A stretch of DNA of 64,000 nucleotides from Acidiparvus fluvialis (GTDB lineage Bacteria > Acidobacteriota > Holophagae > Holophagales > Holophagaceae), in contig JBFSVS010000003.1 of the NCBI GenBank assembly GCA_041263285.1, forward strand, positions 1-64,000, read 5' to 3'. The notes under the pieces were generated by a model. It searched no databases. It saw only the letters and a program-made list of their open reading frames with translations, and was not told where the DNA came from. The number at the start of each line of letters is the position of its first letter. The first letter of the stretch is position 1. The position numbers and the translations under genes were made by a program. Below, piece by piece: positions 26,145 through 34,467 of this stretch.

Positions 26145-27159
26145 ACTCCAAGAGGAAATGTTCGAGGCTCTTTTTCAGGCTTTCGTCAATTCCAATGGTG
26201 GGCTTGAACCCAAAGGTTTGTTGAATTTTATTAATACTAGGTGTTCGAGTGAGCACGTCCTGATAACCTTTCCCGTAAAAATCGCCGCTGCTTGAAATTT
26301 CAATTTGGCTAAGTGGTACATTAAGTTCTTTTCGCTTCGGATGATCTGCCCAAATACTTCTCAGTTTTTCCGCAATCTCTTTAACGCTATAGTCATTTTG
26401 AGGATTACCGATATTGAATATTTGTCCGTCCGCTTTATGATCCTTATTTTCAAGAATCATCATTAAGCCATTCATGGCATCATCCACATCAATGAAGCAT
26501 CGACGTTGAGATCCTCCATCCACTAATTTAAGAGGTTCACCGTTAATTAGGTTCCAAATGAACTGAGTGACGAGCCTAGAACTTCCTTCTTTCGCAGCAT
26601 GGAGACTATCGAGTTTTGGCCCCATAAAATTAAAGGGTCTAAAAAGAGTAAATCTAAGATTCTGCTGCCACCCGTAAGCCCATATGATTCGATCTAAAAG
26701 TTGCTTAGACGTGCTGTAAATCCAACGATCCATTGCGATAGGCCCAGTGACCAAGGGGCTCTTATCCTCATCAAACTCATCGTCAGGACACATGCCATAA
26801 ACTTCGCTCGTCGATGGAAAAACAATTCTTTTTTTGTATTTGACACAGTGCCGAATGACTTTCAGGTTTTCCTCGAAGTCTAACTCAAAGACGCGAAGAG
26901 GATTTTTTACATAAGTCGCGGGCGTTGCAATAGCCACTAGGGGGAGGATGACATCGCATTTCTTCACATGAAGTTCGATCCACTCTCTAGAAATCGTGAT
27001 ATCCCCTTGAGAAAAATGGAAACGAGGATGACCTAAGTACTCGGTCACTTTACTGGTCCCGAGATCCATTCCATATACTTCCCAATCGGTCGTATTTAGA
27101 ATGCGATGAGTTATATGAGATCCGATAAAACCATTGACTCCTAAGATCAAAATTTTCAT
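26113..27159 (-). CDS. ArnA C-terminal-type UDP-glucuronate decarboxylase (oxidative)
   Basis: 348 residues, an extended SDR enzyme equal to the dehydrogenase half of ArnA without the formyltransferase half. NAD site GVNGFIGSHI; catalytic SerGlu in FPSTSEVYGMC; the Tyr/Lys pair in WIYSTSKQLLDRIIWAYG, nearly identical to ArnA; and the ArnA-specific Arg in RRCFIDVDDAM. In ArnA these Ser/Glu/Arg residues support oxidative decarboxylation of UDP-GlcA to UDP-4-keto-pentose. UDP-xylose synthase is an alternative. The ATG at 27159 has AAGG 5 bases upstream; a GTG lies two codons earlier. Confidence 0.85.
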   Translation of the reverse strand: MKILILGVNGFIGSHITHRILNTTDWEVYGMDLGTSKVTEYLGHPRFHFSQGDITISREWIELHVKKCDVILPLVAIATPATYVKNPLRVFELDFEENLKVIRHCVKYKKRIVFPSTSEVYGMCPDDEFDEDKSPLVTGPIAMDRWIYSTSKQLLDRIIWAYGWQQNLRFTLFRPFNFMGPKLDSLHAAKEGSSRLVTQFIWNLINGEPLKLVDGGSQRRCFIDVDDAMNGLMMILENKDHKADGQIFNIGNPQNDYSVKEIAEKLRSIWADHPKRKELNVPLSQIEISSSGDFYGKGYQDVLTRTPSINKIQQTFGFKPTIGIDESLKKSLEHFLLEYATMGRDVDN

Positions 27160-27185
27160 AGTCACCTTGTTGTCATCGATTGTTA

Positions 27186-28262
27186 TTAGTTAATCACAGA
27201 GGAATTGGATACCCTACAAATAACCTTGCCGAAGTGTTGACCCGCTTCAAGATATTGTTGTGCTGCCGGATAATCCTTAAAATCGAAAACTTTATCAATA
27301 GTGGGCCTGAACGGGGCATTGATACTACCCGATTCTACACATGCCAATAACTTAGCGAAATTGGAACGCTTTCCCATGTAAGAACCTAAAATGGAAATTT
27401 GACGAGCAAATAAAGACCTCAAATTTAACGATACATCGGGTCCTGTTGTACTCCCACACGTGACAATACGACCACCTCTTCGACATGCCATCATGCTTGT
27501 TGTCCAAGTGGCTGGCCCAGTATGCTCAAAGACAATATCCACTCCTTTATTAGCAGTAATTTCTTTAACTCTCTCTAAGATATTTTCGCGATTACGATTG
27601 AGGACATGTGTGGCGCCGAGATCCCAGCATTTCACTGCTTTTTGATCGTCACCAACCACGACAATCGACTTCGCACCCACCATTTTGACTAGTTGAATGG
27701 CAGCCGTGCTAACGCCACTGCTCCCACCCCAAATAAGAACTGTTTCACCGAAACCCAAGTGAGCCTTTTCCATAAGCATTTCCCAGGCAGTCAGGTAAAC
27801 AAGAGGAAACGCTGCGGCTTCTTCAAAAGTCCACCCCGAAGGGATTGGTAGCACATTCTGAATTGGGACATCTATGGTGGTGGAGGCTGTTCCATTTGTG
27901 TGATGTCCCATTACTTTGTAAGACTTACACAGCATGTCATTACCGGATTGACACTCAAAACAAAAACCACAGCTTAAACCCGGAGCAATCATGACACCAG
28001 AGCCGAGGCCTAATCCAAAAGGCAATGGGTGATGGGAGCCTATTTCTACAATTACTCCGGATCCATCAGATCCGGGAATTACTGGAAGAGGGAGCCGTAT
28101 CCCTGGTAACCCACGCGTTGTCCATAAATCTAGATGATTCAAGGCCATGCACTTCAAGGTTATACGAACAAAACCTTCCTGAAGAGCTTCGAGAGCTAAC
28201 TCTTCGAGCCGGGGCGAACCGACCGCTCCGTGTTCTTTGATCACCCATGCACTTCGGTTCAT
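27186..28262 (-). CDS. Zinc-lobed medium-chain dehydrogenase/reductase
   Basis: 358 residues, MDR superfamily. The structural-zinc lobe is intact (four Cys in GLSCGFCFECQSGNDMLC, about residues 93-110) and the nucleotide fold has GGSSGVSTAAIQLVK. The usual catalytic-zinc Cys near residue 40 is replaced by Asn (MALNHLDLWTTRG), and no His follows in the normal place, as in quinone-reductase-like members. The substrate is unknown. It is packed between gpsA (3 bases) and the ArnA-like gene. Confidence 0.88.
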   Translation of the reverse strand: MNRSAWVIKEHGAVGSPRLEELALEALQEGFVRITLKCMALNHLDLWTTRGLPGIRLPLPVIPGSDGSGVIVEIGSHHPLPFGLGLGSGVMIAPGLSCGFCFECQSGNDMLCKSYKVMGHHTNGTASTTIDVPIQNVLPIPSGWTFEEAAAFPLVYLTAWEMLMEKAHLGFGETVLIWGGSSGVSTAAIQLVKMVGAKSIVVVGDDQKAVKCWDLGATHVLNRNRENILERVKEITANKGVDIVFEHTGPATWTTSMMACRRGGRIVTCGSTTGPDVSLNLRSLFARQISILGSYMGKRSNFAKLLACVESGSINAPFRPTIDKVFDFKDYPAAQQYLEAGQHFGKVICRVSNSSVIN

Positions 28263-28265
28263 TTT

Positions 28266-29258
28266 TTATGACTCCAAACCTGCAGGTCTAGCCAAAAGAA
28301 TTTTCATAACGTCATCAGGCTTTCGACCGGACAGAAGATGATGAACAGCCTCTGTAATAGGCATTTCGAGATTGTGAGTGAGCGCTAACTTTAATGCAAT
28401 TTCTGTAGCGTACTGTCCTTCCGCAACTTCTCCATTTAGAGTCTTCTGAGCATCATGGAGGTTACCTGTTCTTACCAGTTCCCTTCCCAATTTTCGGTTA
28501 CGGCTCTGAGGACCCGTGGAGGTCAAAAGTAAATCCCCCATGCCGGCTAAGCCGTATGCCGTTTCAGACTTCCCTCCTGCAGACCTCACCAGACGAGTCA
28601 TCTCCGCAAGACCACGGGTCATCAGTGCAGCCCTTGTATTATGGCCTAACTCAAGCCCATCGAGGACTCCCGAGGCTATGGCAAGAATGTTCTTAAGTGC
28701 CGAGCAGATTTGGGTTCCGATTAAATCATCAGTAAGATAAATCCGCAAGAATTTAGAACTCAATATCGTTCGAAGATTTGCGTAGTCTTCGGTCAATTGG
28801 GGTACGGCTAAAACCATTGCGGACGGTAACTGACGCGCCACCTCGTCCGCGAACGTAGGGCCCGTTAAAAACGACCATGGCTTTTGGGTTAACTTACTTA
28901 ATCGCTCTGAGATGTAGGGAGATCCGTCGGAAAGTAATCCTTTAGTGGAGTGGATAAGGGTCTGATTAGCTACCAGACCCACAAAACTCTTTTCCCAGAC
29001 CGAAAGTGTGACCTGTGAAGGAAGAGCAGAGACAATTACCGAGGAATCCATAATTTCGTCGGGGGAGGCCGAGAAGCTCAACGTCTTGGGAAAGGCCTGG
29101 GGAGAAATGAGGGGGTGCGACCGCGAATCGTTCAAGAGTTTTACCTTCTCTTCCGAGCGTGTCCATATGATCACTTGGTGACCACTGAGCGCAAAAGCAA
29201 TGCCAAGACCGATCCCCCAGTTTCCTGAGCCAACAATGCCAATTTTTTGAGAATGCAT
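28266..29258 (-). CDS. gpsA: NAD(P)H-dependent glycerol-3-phosphate dehydrogenase
   Basis: 330 residues. Reduces dihydroxyacetone phosphate to sn-glycerol 3-phosphate for phospholipid synthesis. Cofactor loop GSGNWGIGLGIAFA, HSTKGL, SFLTGPTFADEVA, the catalytic ALKNILAIASGVLDGLELGHNTRAALMTRGL, and GLAGMGDLLLTSTGPQSRNR are all present. The ATG at 29258 is preferred over a TTG five codons upstream. It follows plsY directly, an order that couples G3P synthesis and its first acylation. Confidence 0.96.
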   Translation of the reverse strand: MHSQKIGIVGSGNWGIGLGIAFALSGHQVIIWTRSEEKVKLLNDSRSHPLISPQAFPKTLSFSASPDEIMDSSVIVSALPSQVTLSVWEKSFVGLVANQTLIHSTKGLLSDGSPYISERLSKLTQKPWSFLTGPTFADEVARQLPSAMVLAVPQLTEDYANLRTILSSKFLRIYLTDDLIGTQICSALKNILAIASGVLDGLELGHNTRAALMTRGLAEMTRLVRSAGGKSETAYGLAGMGDLLLTSTGPQSRNRKLGRELVRTGNLHDAQKTLNGEVAEGQYATEIALKLALTHNLEMPITEAVHHLLSGRKPDDVMKILLARPAGLES

Positions 29259-29276
29259 ACGCTTATCCCGCAAGGC

Positions 29277-29870
29277 TTAGAAATGAAAGGTGGGCTCTTC
29301 CTTTTTGAGTAGCCTGTCGATATTACTTCGATGTTTCACAATAATGAGCAGGCTAAGGAGGACAATTAACCAAAAGTCAGTGCCCAAGGAGTCAAATAAA
29401 TATGCAGTAAATAAAGGTAGAGAGAACGCTGCTGCAATGCTTGAGAGGCTCACGATACGTGTGATAAAGAAAAAAACAAAAAACACAAAAAGAGCCGCTA
29501 AGAGAAGATTTGATGAAGCAATAACTAATGCCCCACAGAGAGTAGCGACACCTTTCCCTCCCTTAAATTTAAGCCAAGGAGTGAAGATATGTCCCAAAAC
29601 ACAACTAAGCGTCGCCCAAAAAACCCAATCTGGGTGTCCCCAGGTTTTAACGAGAAGAACCGCTAGCACCCCTTTAGATAGATCACATCCCAGCGTGAGG
29701 ATCCCGAGCAAAGATCCCCCAGCCCGCGCTACGTTCGTCGCCCCAATGTTGCCGCTTCCAAAATTACGGATATCTCCCTTGCCCTTCAGGTAGACCAATA
29801 GATATCCAAAGGGAATGGACCCTAGTAAAAACGCCAAAATCATCCATAGGAAAAAAGGGGAAGAATGCAT
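29277..29870 (-). CDS. plsY: Acyl-phosphate:glycerol-3-phosphate acyltransferase
   Basis: 197 residues, inner-membrane enzyme making lysophosphatidate from acyl phosphate and G3P. The three conserved motifs are visible: LLGSIPFGYLL, the long GDIRNFGSGNIGATNVARAGG, and LKFKGGKGVATLCGAL. About six hydrophobic segments are present. It sits between cinA (26 bases) and gpsA (18 bases) in the large minus-strand operon. Confidence 0.96.
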   Translation of the reverse strand: MHSSPFFLWMILAFLLGSIPFGYLLVYLKGKGDIRNFGSGNIGATNVARAGGSLLGILTLGCDLSKGVLAVLLVKTWGHPDWVFWATLSCVLGHIFTPWLKFKGGKGVATLCGALVIASSNLLLAALFVFFVFFFITRIVSLSSIAAAFSLPLFTAYLFDSLGTDFWLIVLLSLLIIVKHRSNIDRLLKKEEPTFHF

Positions 29871-29896
29871 TTTATTAGTTTACTTGCTATAGGGTC

Positions 29897-31144
29897 TTAG
29901 GGGTTCCGATTCAAGATTTCTCTACGTAAGAAGTCTAGAGCTAAGGCAGATGATCGTATTTGGATATCCAATCGACTGCCGTGTAAATGAAACTTCTTTG
30001 CGATGCTCCAACTCTTTCCGGTGATCGCAATATAACCCTCGCCAAGGGATTCTTTCGAATAGGGATCCAACTCAGGACCCGCATTCCCCGTGATTCCAAT
30101 GCTGTAGGTGCTCCCCGATTTTACTCGAAGCGATTCTGCCAACTCCCTGGCAATCGCTTCTCCAGTGGGTCCATTCAAATGGAGTATTTCTTCAGAAATA
30201 TCTAAGAGATCTTTTTTAAATCTGGGGGAATAGGCAACCACGCCGCCAACCAACACTGAGGAGGCGCCGGGAATTGAGCAAAGACGCGATGCGATCAAAC
30301 CTCCGGTCATGCTCTCCGCAAGAGAGAGCGTTTCCGATCGATCTCTTAAGAGACTCAGTAGGGCGGATTCGAGTGAAATCTCGCCAAGCCCGACAAGATC
30401 GTCCGACAAAAACCGCACAAACTCATTTGAGAGTGTGTCTAAATACTCGTTTGAAACATGGGATACCAAAAACTCAACTTGGGATAGGTTAGCGAGAACC
30501 GTCCATTCGGCTTCGGCGTACTTAGCCCGGAAAGGCTCTGTTCGGTCATTCAAAGTGCTCTCCGGGACCCCTGTAGTTACAAATCTTCGCGTATGCACTT
30601 TTTTTAGCCCAGCGGAAGGAATTTCTAACTCAGGTTGCACAAAAGTATCCCAAATCGAATGAAGTTCCTTCGGTACACCCGGTAAGAAAAAAAATAATTT
30701 TTTTTCTTCATTTTTTCTCAATGTGAGAAAGATACCCGGTGCCGTTCCAACTGAGTTAGATAGGGCGATTGCGCCCTTAGGCAAATATGCCTGCCTTAAA
30801 TTACTTGGAGAAATTTCTCGGCCTCTTGAACGAAAGAATTGTGAAATTTCTTGAGCGATGGATGCTTGGTACTCAAGGGGTACCTCGAAGGCTTCGGCGA
30901 TCGCTTCTCGAGTGAGGTCATCAAAGGTGGGGCCTAGACCCCCACACACAATAACGATATCGCTTCGATCACGGCTTTCTCGAAGGACCCTTACAATCTC
31001 TTCCTGAACATCCCCTACGATGCTTTTCCGAGTTAGGGATAAACCTAAAATTCTCAACTTCTCTGCAACCCAAGTCGAGTTCGAATCTTGGCGACGATGA
31101 TTGAGAAGTTCGCTTCCTATGGCAATAAATTCAATGGCTTTCAT
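29897..31144 (-). CDS. cinA: CinA family protein (MoCF domain plus NMN-deamidase domain)
   Basis: 415 residues. The N-terminal MoaB/Mog-like domain (GSELLNHRRQDSNSTWVAEKL, VCGGLGPTFDDLTREAIAEA, FFLPGVPKELHSIW) has ADP-ribose pyrophosphatase activity in studied homologues. The C-terminal CinA domain (SLAESMTGGLIASRL, GGVVAYSPRFKKDLL, GITGNAGPE) is a nicotinamide-nucleotide amidase. It works in NAD salvage and is often damage- or competence-linked. It starts the 20.5-31.1 kb minus-strand run; the divergent gene is only 35 bases away. Confidence 0.95.
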   Translation of the reverse strand: MKAIEFIAIGSELLNHRRQDSNSTWVAEKLRILGLSLTRKSIVGDVQEEIVRVLRESRDRSDIVIVCGGLGPTFDDLTREAIAEAFEVPLEYQASIAQEISQFFRSRGREISPSNLRQAYLPKGAIALSNSVGTAPGIFLTLRKNEEKKLFFFLPGVPKELHSIWDTFVQPELEIPSAGLKKVHTRRFVTTGVPESTLNDRTEPFRAKYAEAEWTVLANLSQVEFLVSHVSNEYLDTLSNEFVRFLSDDLVGLGEISLESALLSLLRDRSETLSLAESMTGGLIASRLCSIPGASSVLVGGVVAYSPRFKKDLLDISEEILHLNGPTGEAIARELAESLRVKSGSTYSIGITGNAGPELDPYSKESLGEGYIAITGKSWSIAKKFHLHGSRLDIQIRSSALALDFLRREILNRNP

Positions 31145-31179
31145 AAATTGAGTTTATCCTACACCACAGAGGGAGTTTC

Positions 31180-31467
31180 ATGATTATCCCAAGTCTTGAT
31201 GATTTGATTATAGGTGATGATAGCGAAGGGTTAATCGAAGAACTCGGACGAGATTTTATTTACGCAGGTGGATGGTGCACCGCCTTTTTTTTAATACGGA
31301 CGAAACGAGACTCCGAATCTTCTTGGGATAAACCTCTTCTCTGGGTTCACCGCTACCAGAAAATACAGGGGGGTTGGAAATTGATGGCTAAAGTGCATCT
31401 TACTCATGAAAATCAAATGAAGGCTCTACAAGCCCTGCTTGAAGACCTATCAAAGTATGAAGACTAG
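31180..31467 (+). CDS. Small unknown protein
   Basis: 95 residues, soluble, acidic start (SLDDLIIGDDSEGLIEELG) and a basic middle with YAGGWCTAFFLIRTKRDSE and WVHRYQKIQGGWKLMAKVHLT. No recognised domain. An in-frame ATG is followed by a stop 95 codons on, in sequence with the same character as its neighbours. It stands divergent to cinA and 49 bases before the CDGSH gene, so it may share a transcript with it. Confidence 0.6.
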   Translation: MIIPSLDDLIIGDDSEGLIEELGRDFIYAGGWCTAFFLIRTKRDSESSWDKPLLWVHRYQKIQGGWKLMAKVHLTHENQMKALQALLEDLSKYED

Positions 31468-31516
31468 TTGTTGCAAATATGTTTTCTGATGTACAAATAG
31501 TTCTAACGGAGGTCTT

Positions 31517-31753
31517 ATGAAACCCACGATTGCTCAGAAATGTCCTTTTGCTGTTCCTGTAATCGAGGGGCAGACTTATTATTGGTGCTCCTGTGGATTA
31601 AGTAAAAAACAACCTTTTTGTGACGGGGGGCATCAGGGAACTGAATTTAAACCTACACCTTATCAGGCGACCGAAACGAAGACGGTTCATTTTTGTGGAT
31701 GTAAGCATTCGAAAAAAGGCGTCCTTTGTGACGGTTCCCACTCTTCAATTTAA
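31517..31753 (+). CDS. Tandem CDGSH iron-sulfur domain protein
   Basis: 78 residues with two CDGSH-type [2Fe-2S] motifs: CSCGLSKKQPFCDGGH (about residues 24-39) and CGCKHSKKGVLCDGSH (about 59-74), each three Cys and one His. The double-CDGSH arrangement is a known bacterial class of redox or iron-sulfur transfer proteins. The first motif has Gly in place of Ser in CDGSH. GGAGG lies upstream of the ATG. The specific job is unknown. Confidence 0.92.
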   Translation: MKPTIAQKCPFAVPVIEGQTYYWCSCGLSKKQPFCDGGHQGTEFKPTPYQATETKTVHFCGCKHSKKGVLCDGSHSSI

Positions 31754-31757
31754 GAGC

Positions 31758-32276
31758 TCAATATCGCTCAACTAGGATCTTTTTATGGTGGGCGACATGC
31801 CCTGCATTGACGTAAGCTAGATCATTTGCAGATATCACATGGGAAGAGACTTCAGCTTTTCTCGAGAGATCAAAGGCGTTAAGGCTTGAGAGGAAGTAGA
31901 TAGTTGATCTTCTTGAAGCATCCCAATCTTCTATCAAAGCTTCAAGGGACCTTGAATCGGCATGCGATGTAACCATCACCTGATCTTGATCGAGCGAGGG
32001 GAGTGGATGACCTAAGTCTCGAGCAATAGACATGATACGGAATAACATGATCCTTTCCCAATCAACGATATGGACTAACACTTCAAAAAGAGACCATTTC
32101 CCTTTTTCGTACCTAAAGTTGCCTCTTTTTTCATGAATGGTCCGAGAAAGATGGGCCAATTCAAGTCGCTGCACCTCGAGGGTGGTTAAAAGTGGAACAT
32201 GAGGGGGTAGAAGCTGGAGATAGTTGCGGTGATATGTAGATAATTTTTCAGGATCAGGAAATTCAAATAACTCCAT
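31758..32276 (-). CDS. DinB-like four-helix-bundle protein
   Basis: 172 residues. It resembles the DinB/YfiT superfamily: RGNFRYEKGKWSLFEVLVHIVDWERIMLFRI carries the first metal-binding His in the typical WS..E.L.H..D.E pattern, and the C-terminal VNAGHVAHHKKILVERY supplies the second and third His. Bacterial members are metal-dependent thiol transferases; BstA of Bacillus uses bacillithiol. The nearby bacillithiol genes make a thiol-transferase role attractive here, as an inference. It converges with the CDGSH gene. Confidence 0.85.
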   Translation of the reverse strand: MELFEFPDPEKLSTYHRNYLQLLPPHVPLLTTLEVQRLELAHLSRTIHEKRGNFRYEKGKWSLFEVLVHIVDWERIMLFRIMSIARDLGHPLPSLDQDQVMVTSHADSRSLEALIEDWDASRRSTIYFLSSLNAFDLSRKAEVSSHVISANDLAYVNAGHVAHHKKILVERY

Positions 32277-32355
32277 AAAAGTCCCTATTAGGTTGTATGG
32301 CTAAAGTCTCTATCTTTCGGGGATTACGTGCAACGTTTCTTTTTTTTACGCTGAC

Positions 32356-32376
32356 TTATCCACAGACTTTTCCACA
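32356..32376 (+). promoter_or_regulatory. Two DnaA-box-like 9-mers in tandem
   Basis: TTATCCACA at 32356-32364 is a consensus DnaA box. TTTTCCACA at 32368-32376 differs by one base. They lie in the same orientation with 3 bases between, so starts are 12 bases apart. They sit in the 190-base gap between the DinB-like gene and the Fis-like gene, just before an AT-rich inverted repeat. Confidence 0.65.
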
Positions 32377-32393
32377 ATTAACAAGGTCAACAT

Positions 32394-32419
32394 AATAAAA
32401 AATTTATATGTTTTTTATT
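32394..32419. repeat. AT-rich 9-bp inverted repeat
   Basis: AATAAAAAA and TTTTTTATT are exact complements separated by the 8-base spacer TTTATATG. The arms contain no G or C, so this is unlikely to be a normal terminator. It lies 17 bases after the DnaA-box pair and 47 bases before the Fis-like gene; it could be an easily melted element or part of the promoter. Confidence 0.6.
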
Positions 32420-32466
32420 CGCAGAGTGGTAATTTTTCTATTCCAAAGTCTTTTAGGAGCGAAGCC

Positions 32467-32715
32467 ATGAGAGAACAACTACGCGAACTAGTTGCAGAAA
32501 TGATGAGGGGTGGGATTTCCCTCGATATGGCAAAAAAAGAATTTGAGAAACTCTATTTGGAAGAAGTATTGGCTGCAAATGACGGTAACCAGAGCGCTGC
32601 AGCTCGCGAGTTAGGAATCCACCGAAACACCCTATCCAAGAAGTTGTTGGCCACGCAGTCAAAGCTGCGCCATCAACCCACCATTAATCGTCTAGGCGCC
32701 CATAACCACAATTAA
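32467..32715 (+). CDS. Fis-type helix-turn-helix protein
   Basis: 82 residues. The C-terminal half has the Fis/NtrC-type HTH: LEEVLAANDGNQSAAARELGIHRNTLSKKL (about residues 34-63). The N-terminal half is a short amphipathic region (LRELVAEMMRGGISLDMAKKEFEKLY). Free-standing small proteins of this form are frequent in acidobacteria. An AGGAG lies 7 bases before the ATG. Its gap carries DnaA-box-like sites, which might link its expression, or the site itself, to replication; that is inference. Confidence 0.88.
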   Translation: MREQLRELVAEMMRGGISLDMAKKEFEKLYLEEVLAANDGNQSAAARELGIHRNTLSKKLLATQSKLRHQPTINRLGAHNHN

Positions 32716-33200
32716 GATTGCATTATTCTGATGTGATCTTGGGTCCAAAGGGGCTTGGCCGAAATACGGTTAAGAATTGTCAAGATCGCTACCAGTGGGA
32801 CCTCATTCACCGTTGACCTCACATTAGCTACCGGTCCCTGCTCCACGTTTATGAGGGTCACCTCGGTGGGCTCGTTGATATCTGGATGGAGTGCAAGCAA
32901 CTGGCTCATTTCTAATAAAGGGAATCGAGTAATCCAAGGTCCTATATCGGGACTTGAGGCTCCCTCAACCAAAGCGCCGATTTCTCTCGGCTGAAAAAAT
33001 AATAAATGCAATATCTTTTTTGAAGTAATGTGTTTCCAAATTAAAAAGGGGGGGAGATGGCCTAAAACTATTCCTCCTTTATCAGCAGAAGGCAATGGTG
33101 TCATCGTTAAGCCTGTCGAGTCAGCTAACTCCATTGCGAGACGCTCAAGCGGTGGCGCAAAGGGTACAATCCAAGGCTCGGACTCTGGGTTGAGAACCAA
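32712..33200 (-). CDS. Unknown protein
   Basis: 162 residues, soluble, no recognised family and no cysteine. It contains FAPPLERLAMELADSTGLT, GHLPPFLIWKHITSKK and NEVPLVAILTILNRISAKP. It overlaps the end of the convergent Fis-like gene by 4 bases and diverges from bshC. The absence of better overlapping frames and the fit into the gap support it as a gene. Function not assigned. Confidence 0.6.
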   Translation of the reverse strand: MVLNPESEPWIVPFAPPLERLAMELADSTGLTMTPLPSADKGGIVLGHLPPFLIWKHITSKKILHLLFFQPREIGALVEGASSPDIGPWITRFPLLEMSQLLALHPDINEPTEVTLINVEQGPVANVRSTVNEVPLVAILTILNRISAKPLWTQDHIRIMQS

Positions 33201-33291
33201 AACAACTCCCTAAAAGTAGGCCCTAGCAAGGAATGTGGCCCATGATGAGTATGCTGCCCTTAGGGTCATCTTTGAAGGGTAAACTTAAAAA

Positions 33292-34467
33292 ATGGAAAAA
33301 AACATTCCCTTAGTTTTAACGGGACAACAGATTGGGGTCGGGTGGTCTCCTGCTTTGAGTGTAATTAAAGCACTCGTAGCCCTCGATGAGGCTAAGCGTA
33401 TATCGGGGAAAGCTATTTTTTGGATGGCCGATGAAGATCATGATGCTTCGGAAGTTTCTAGAAGTGTCCTTCGAAAAGATGGAAAGATTCTTAAAGTCCA
33501 GTTCGAATTTAATCAGAAGTCACAAACTTCTACCGGGTGGTTTCCCTTCGATGAAAGCCACCAAAAACAGGCCGTTGAGTTGTGGGGCCCGTCGACCCCT
33601 ACCCCACAAGAGCCGACCCTAAGAGGCCATTTCGAAGCTATGGGTGAGCCCCTTAAAGTGCGGGGGCTTTCATTCTTTTCCCCCACGCGTGACATCGATC
33701 GGTATAAACTCAACGATCTGCTTAAGGATTGGAGAGAATTAAATTTAGAAACAAGATTGACTACGATGTACCAAGATCTAGCCCGTCAAGGAATCAAATG
33801 CTCCATTGATCCCACAAAGCAGTCCACGTGGTTTTCTCTCGATCCCCAAAACGGACAGCGTCTTCGACTCGAGCCTTCATCGTCCCTCGGATCTCATCTT
33901 TGGCTGAGTCCCGGTGCCGCCCTACGCCCCCTCTTGCAGTCGTACGTACTTAATGTGCACACGGTCATCTTAGGTCCCTCGGAAATGTCTTATTGGCAAC
34001 TTATTGATCCCCTATGGGACATGCTTCGCATCAAAAAACCCATACTTAAGCTGAGGCCATCGCTATGGAGTATCCCTTCTCATTGCTCGTTAAAGGCGGA
34101 TCAAATTGGTCATCTTCGAGAAGGAGATTGGCAAGCCTTATTACCTAAAAATATAGCTCTACCATCAAACTCTCTCTCGTTTATCTCCAATCCAGATTGG
34201 GATTCAGATACTCAATCAAGAATTGATCAAGAGTTAAAAAGAACCTATGAACGATTAGAAAAAATCGATCGTAAAATTCAGCGCGCCCTACTTTATCAGT
34301 CACTCGGCGAAGATCCTGAAACTCTTCACCAATATCTTTTTCCTTTGGGCAGAGATCAGGAGCGTATCCTATCGGGAGCTCCCTGGCTTTTAGATCCAAA
34401 GACGCTTACCCGTTTGACCGAATCCCTCTCGGAGGGCTCCCCTGTTGTCATAATGAAAGAATCATGA
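33292..34467 (+). CDS. bshC: Bacillithiol synthase, cysteine-adding enzyme
   Basis: 391 residues. BshC joins Cys to GlcN-malate in the last step of bacillithiol synthesis. The family signature is clear: LVLTGQQIGVGWSPALSVIKALVA followed by FWMADEDHDASEVSR. A C-terminal coiled coil (SRIDQELKRTYERLEKIDRKI) and the closing LFPLGRDQERILSG segment also fit. It is shorter than the roughly 540 residues of Bacillus BshC, missing part of the middle. The following bshB1 overlaps by 4 bases, which strongly supports the call. Confidence 0.92.
   Translation: MEKNIPLVLTGQQIGVGWSPALSVIKALVALDEAKRISGKAIFWMADEDHDASEVSRSVLRKDGKILKVQFEFNQKSQTSTGWFPFDESHQKQAVELWGPSTPTPQEPTLRGHFEAMGEPLKVRGLSFFSPTRDIDRYKLNDLLKDWRELNLETRLTTMYQDLARQGIKCSIDPTKQSTWFSLDPQNGQRLRLEPSSSLGSHLWLSPGAALRPLLQSYVLNVHTVILGPSEMSYWQLIDPLWDMLRIKKPILKLRPSLWSIPSHCSLKADQIGHLREGDWQALLPKNIALPSNSLSFISNPDWDSDTQSRIDQELKRTYERLEKIDRKIQRALLYQSLGEDPETLHQYLFPLGRDQERILSGAPWLLDPKTLTRLTESLSEGSPVVIMKES

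Noticed and set aside
21546..27159. A complete L-Ara4N (arn) pathway
   Set aside because: ArnB, ArnC, ArnD and the ArnA formyltransferase are not present, so only an arn-like subset can be claimed.
29290..29793. 167-codon open frame antisense to plsY
   Set aside because: It is exactly opposite a well-conserved membrane enzyme, and its Arg/Lys/Pro-rich translation resembles no family; a shadow frame.
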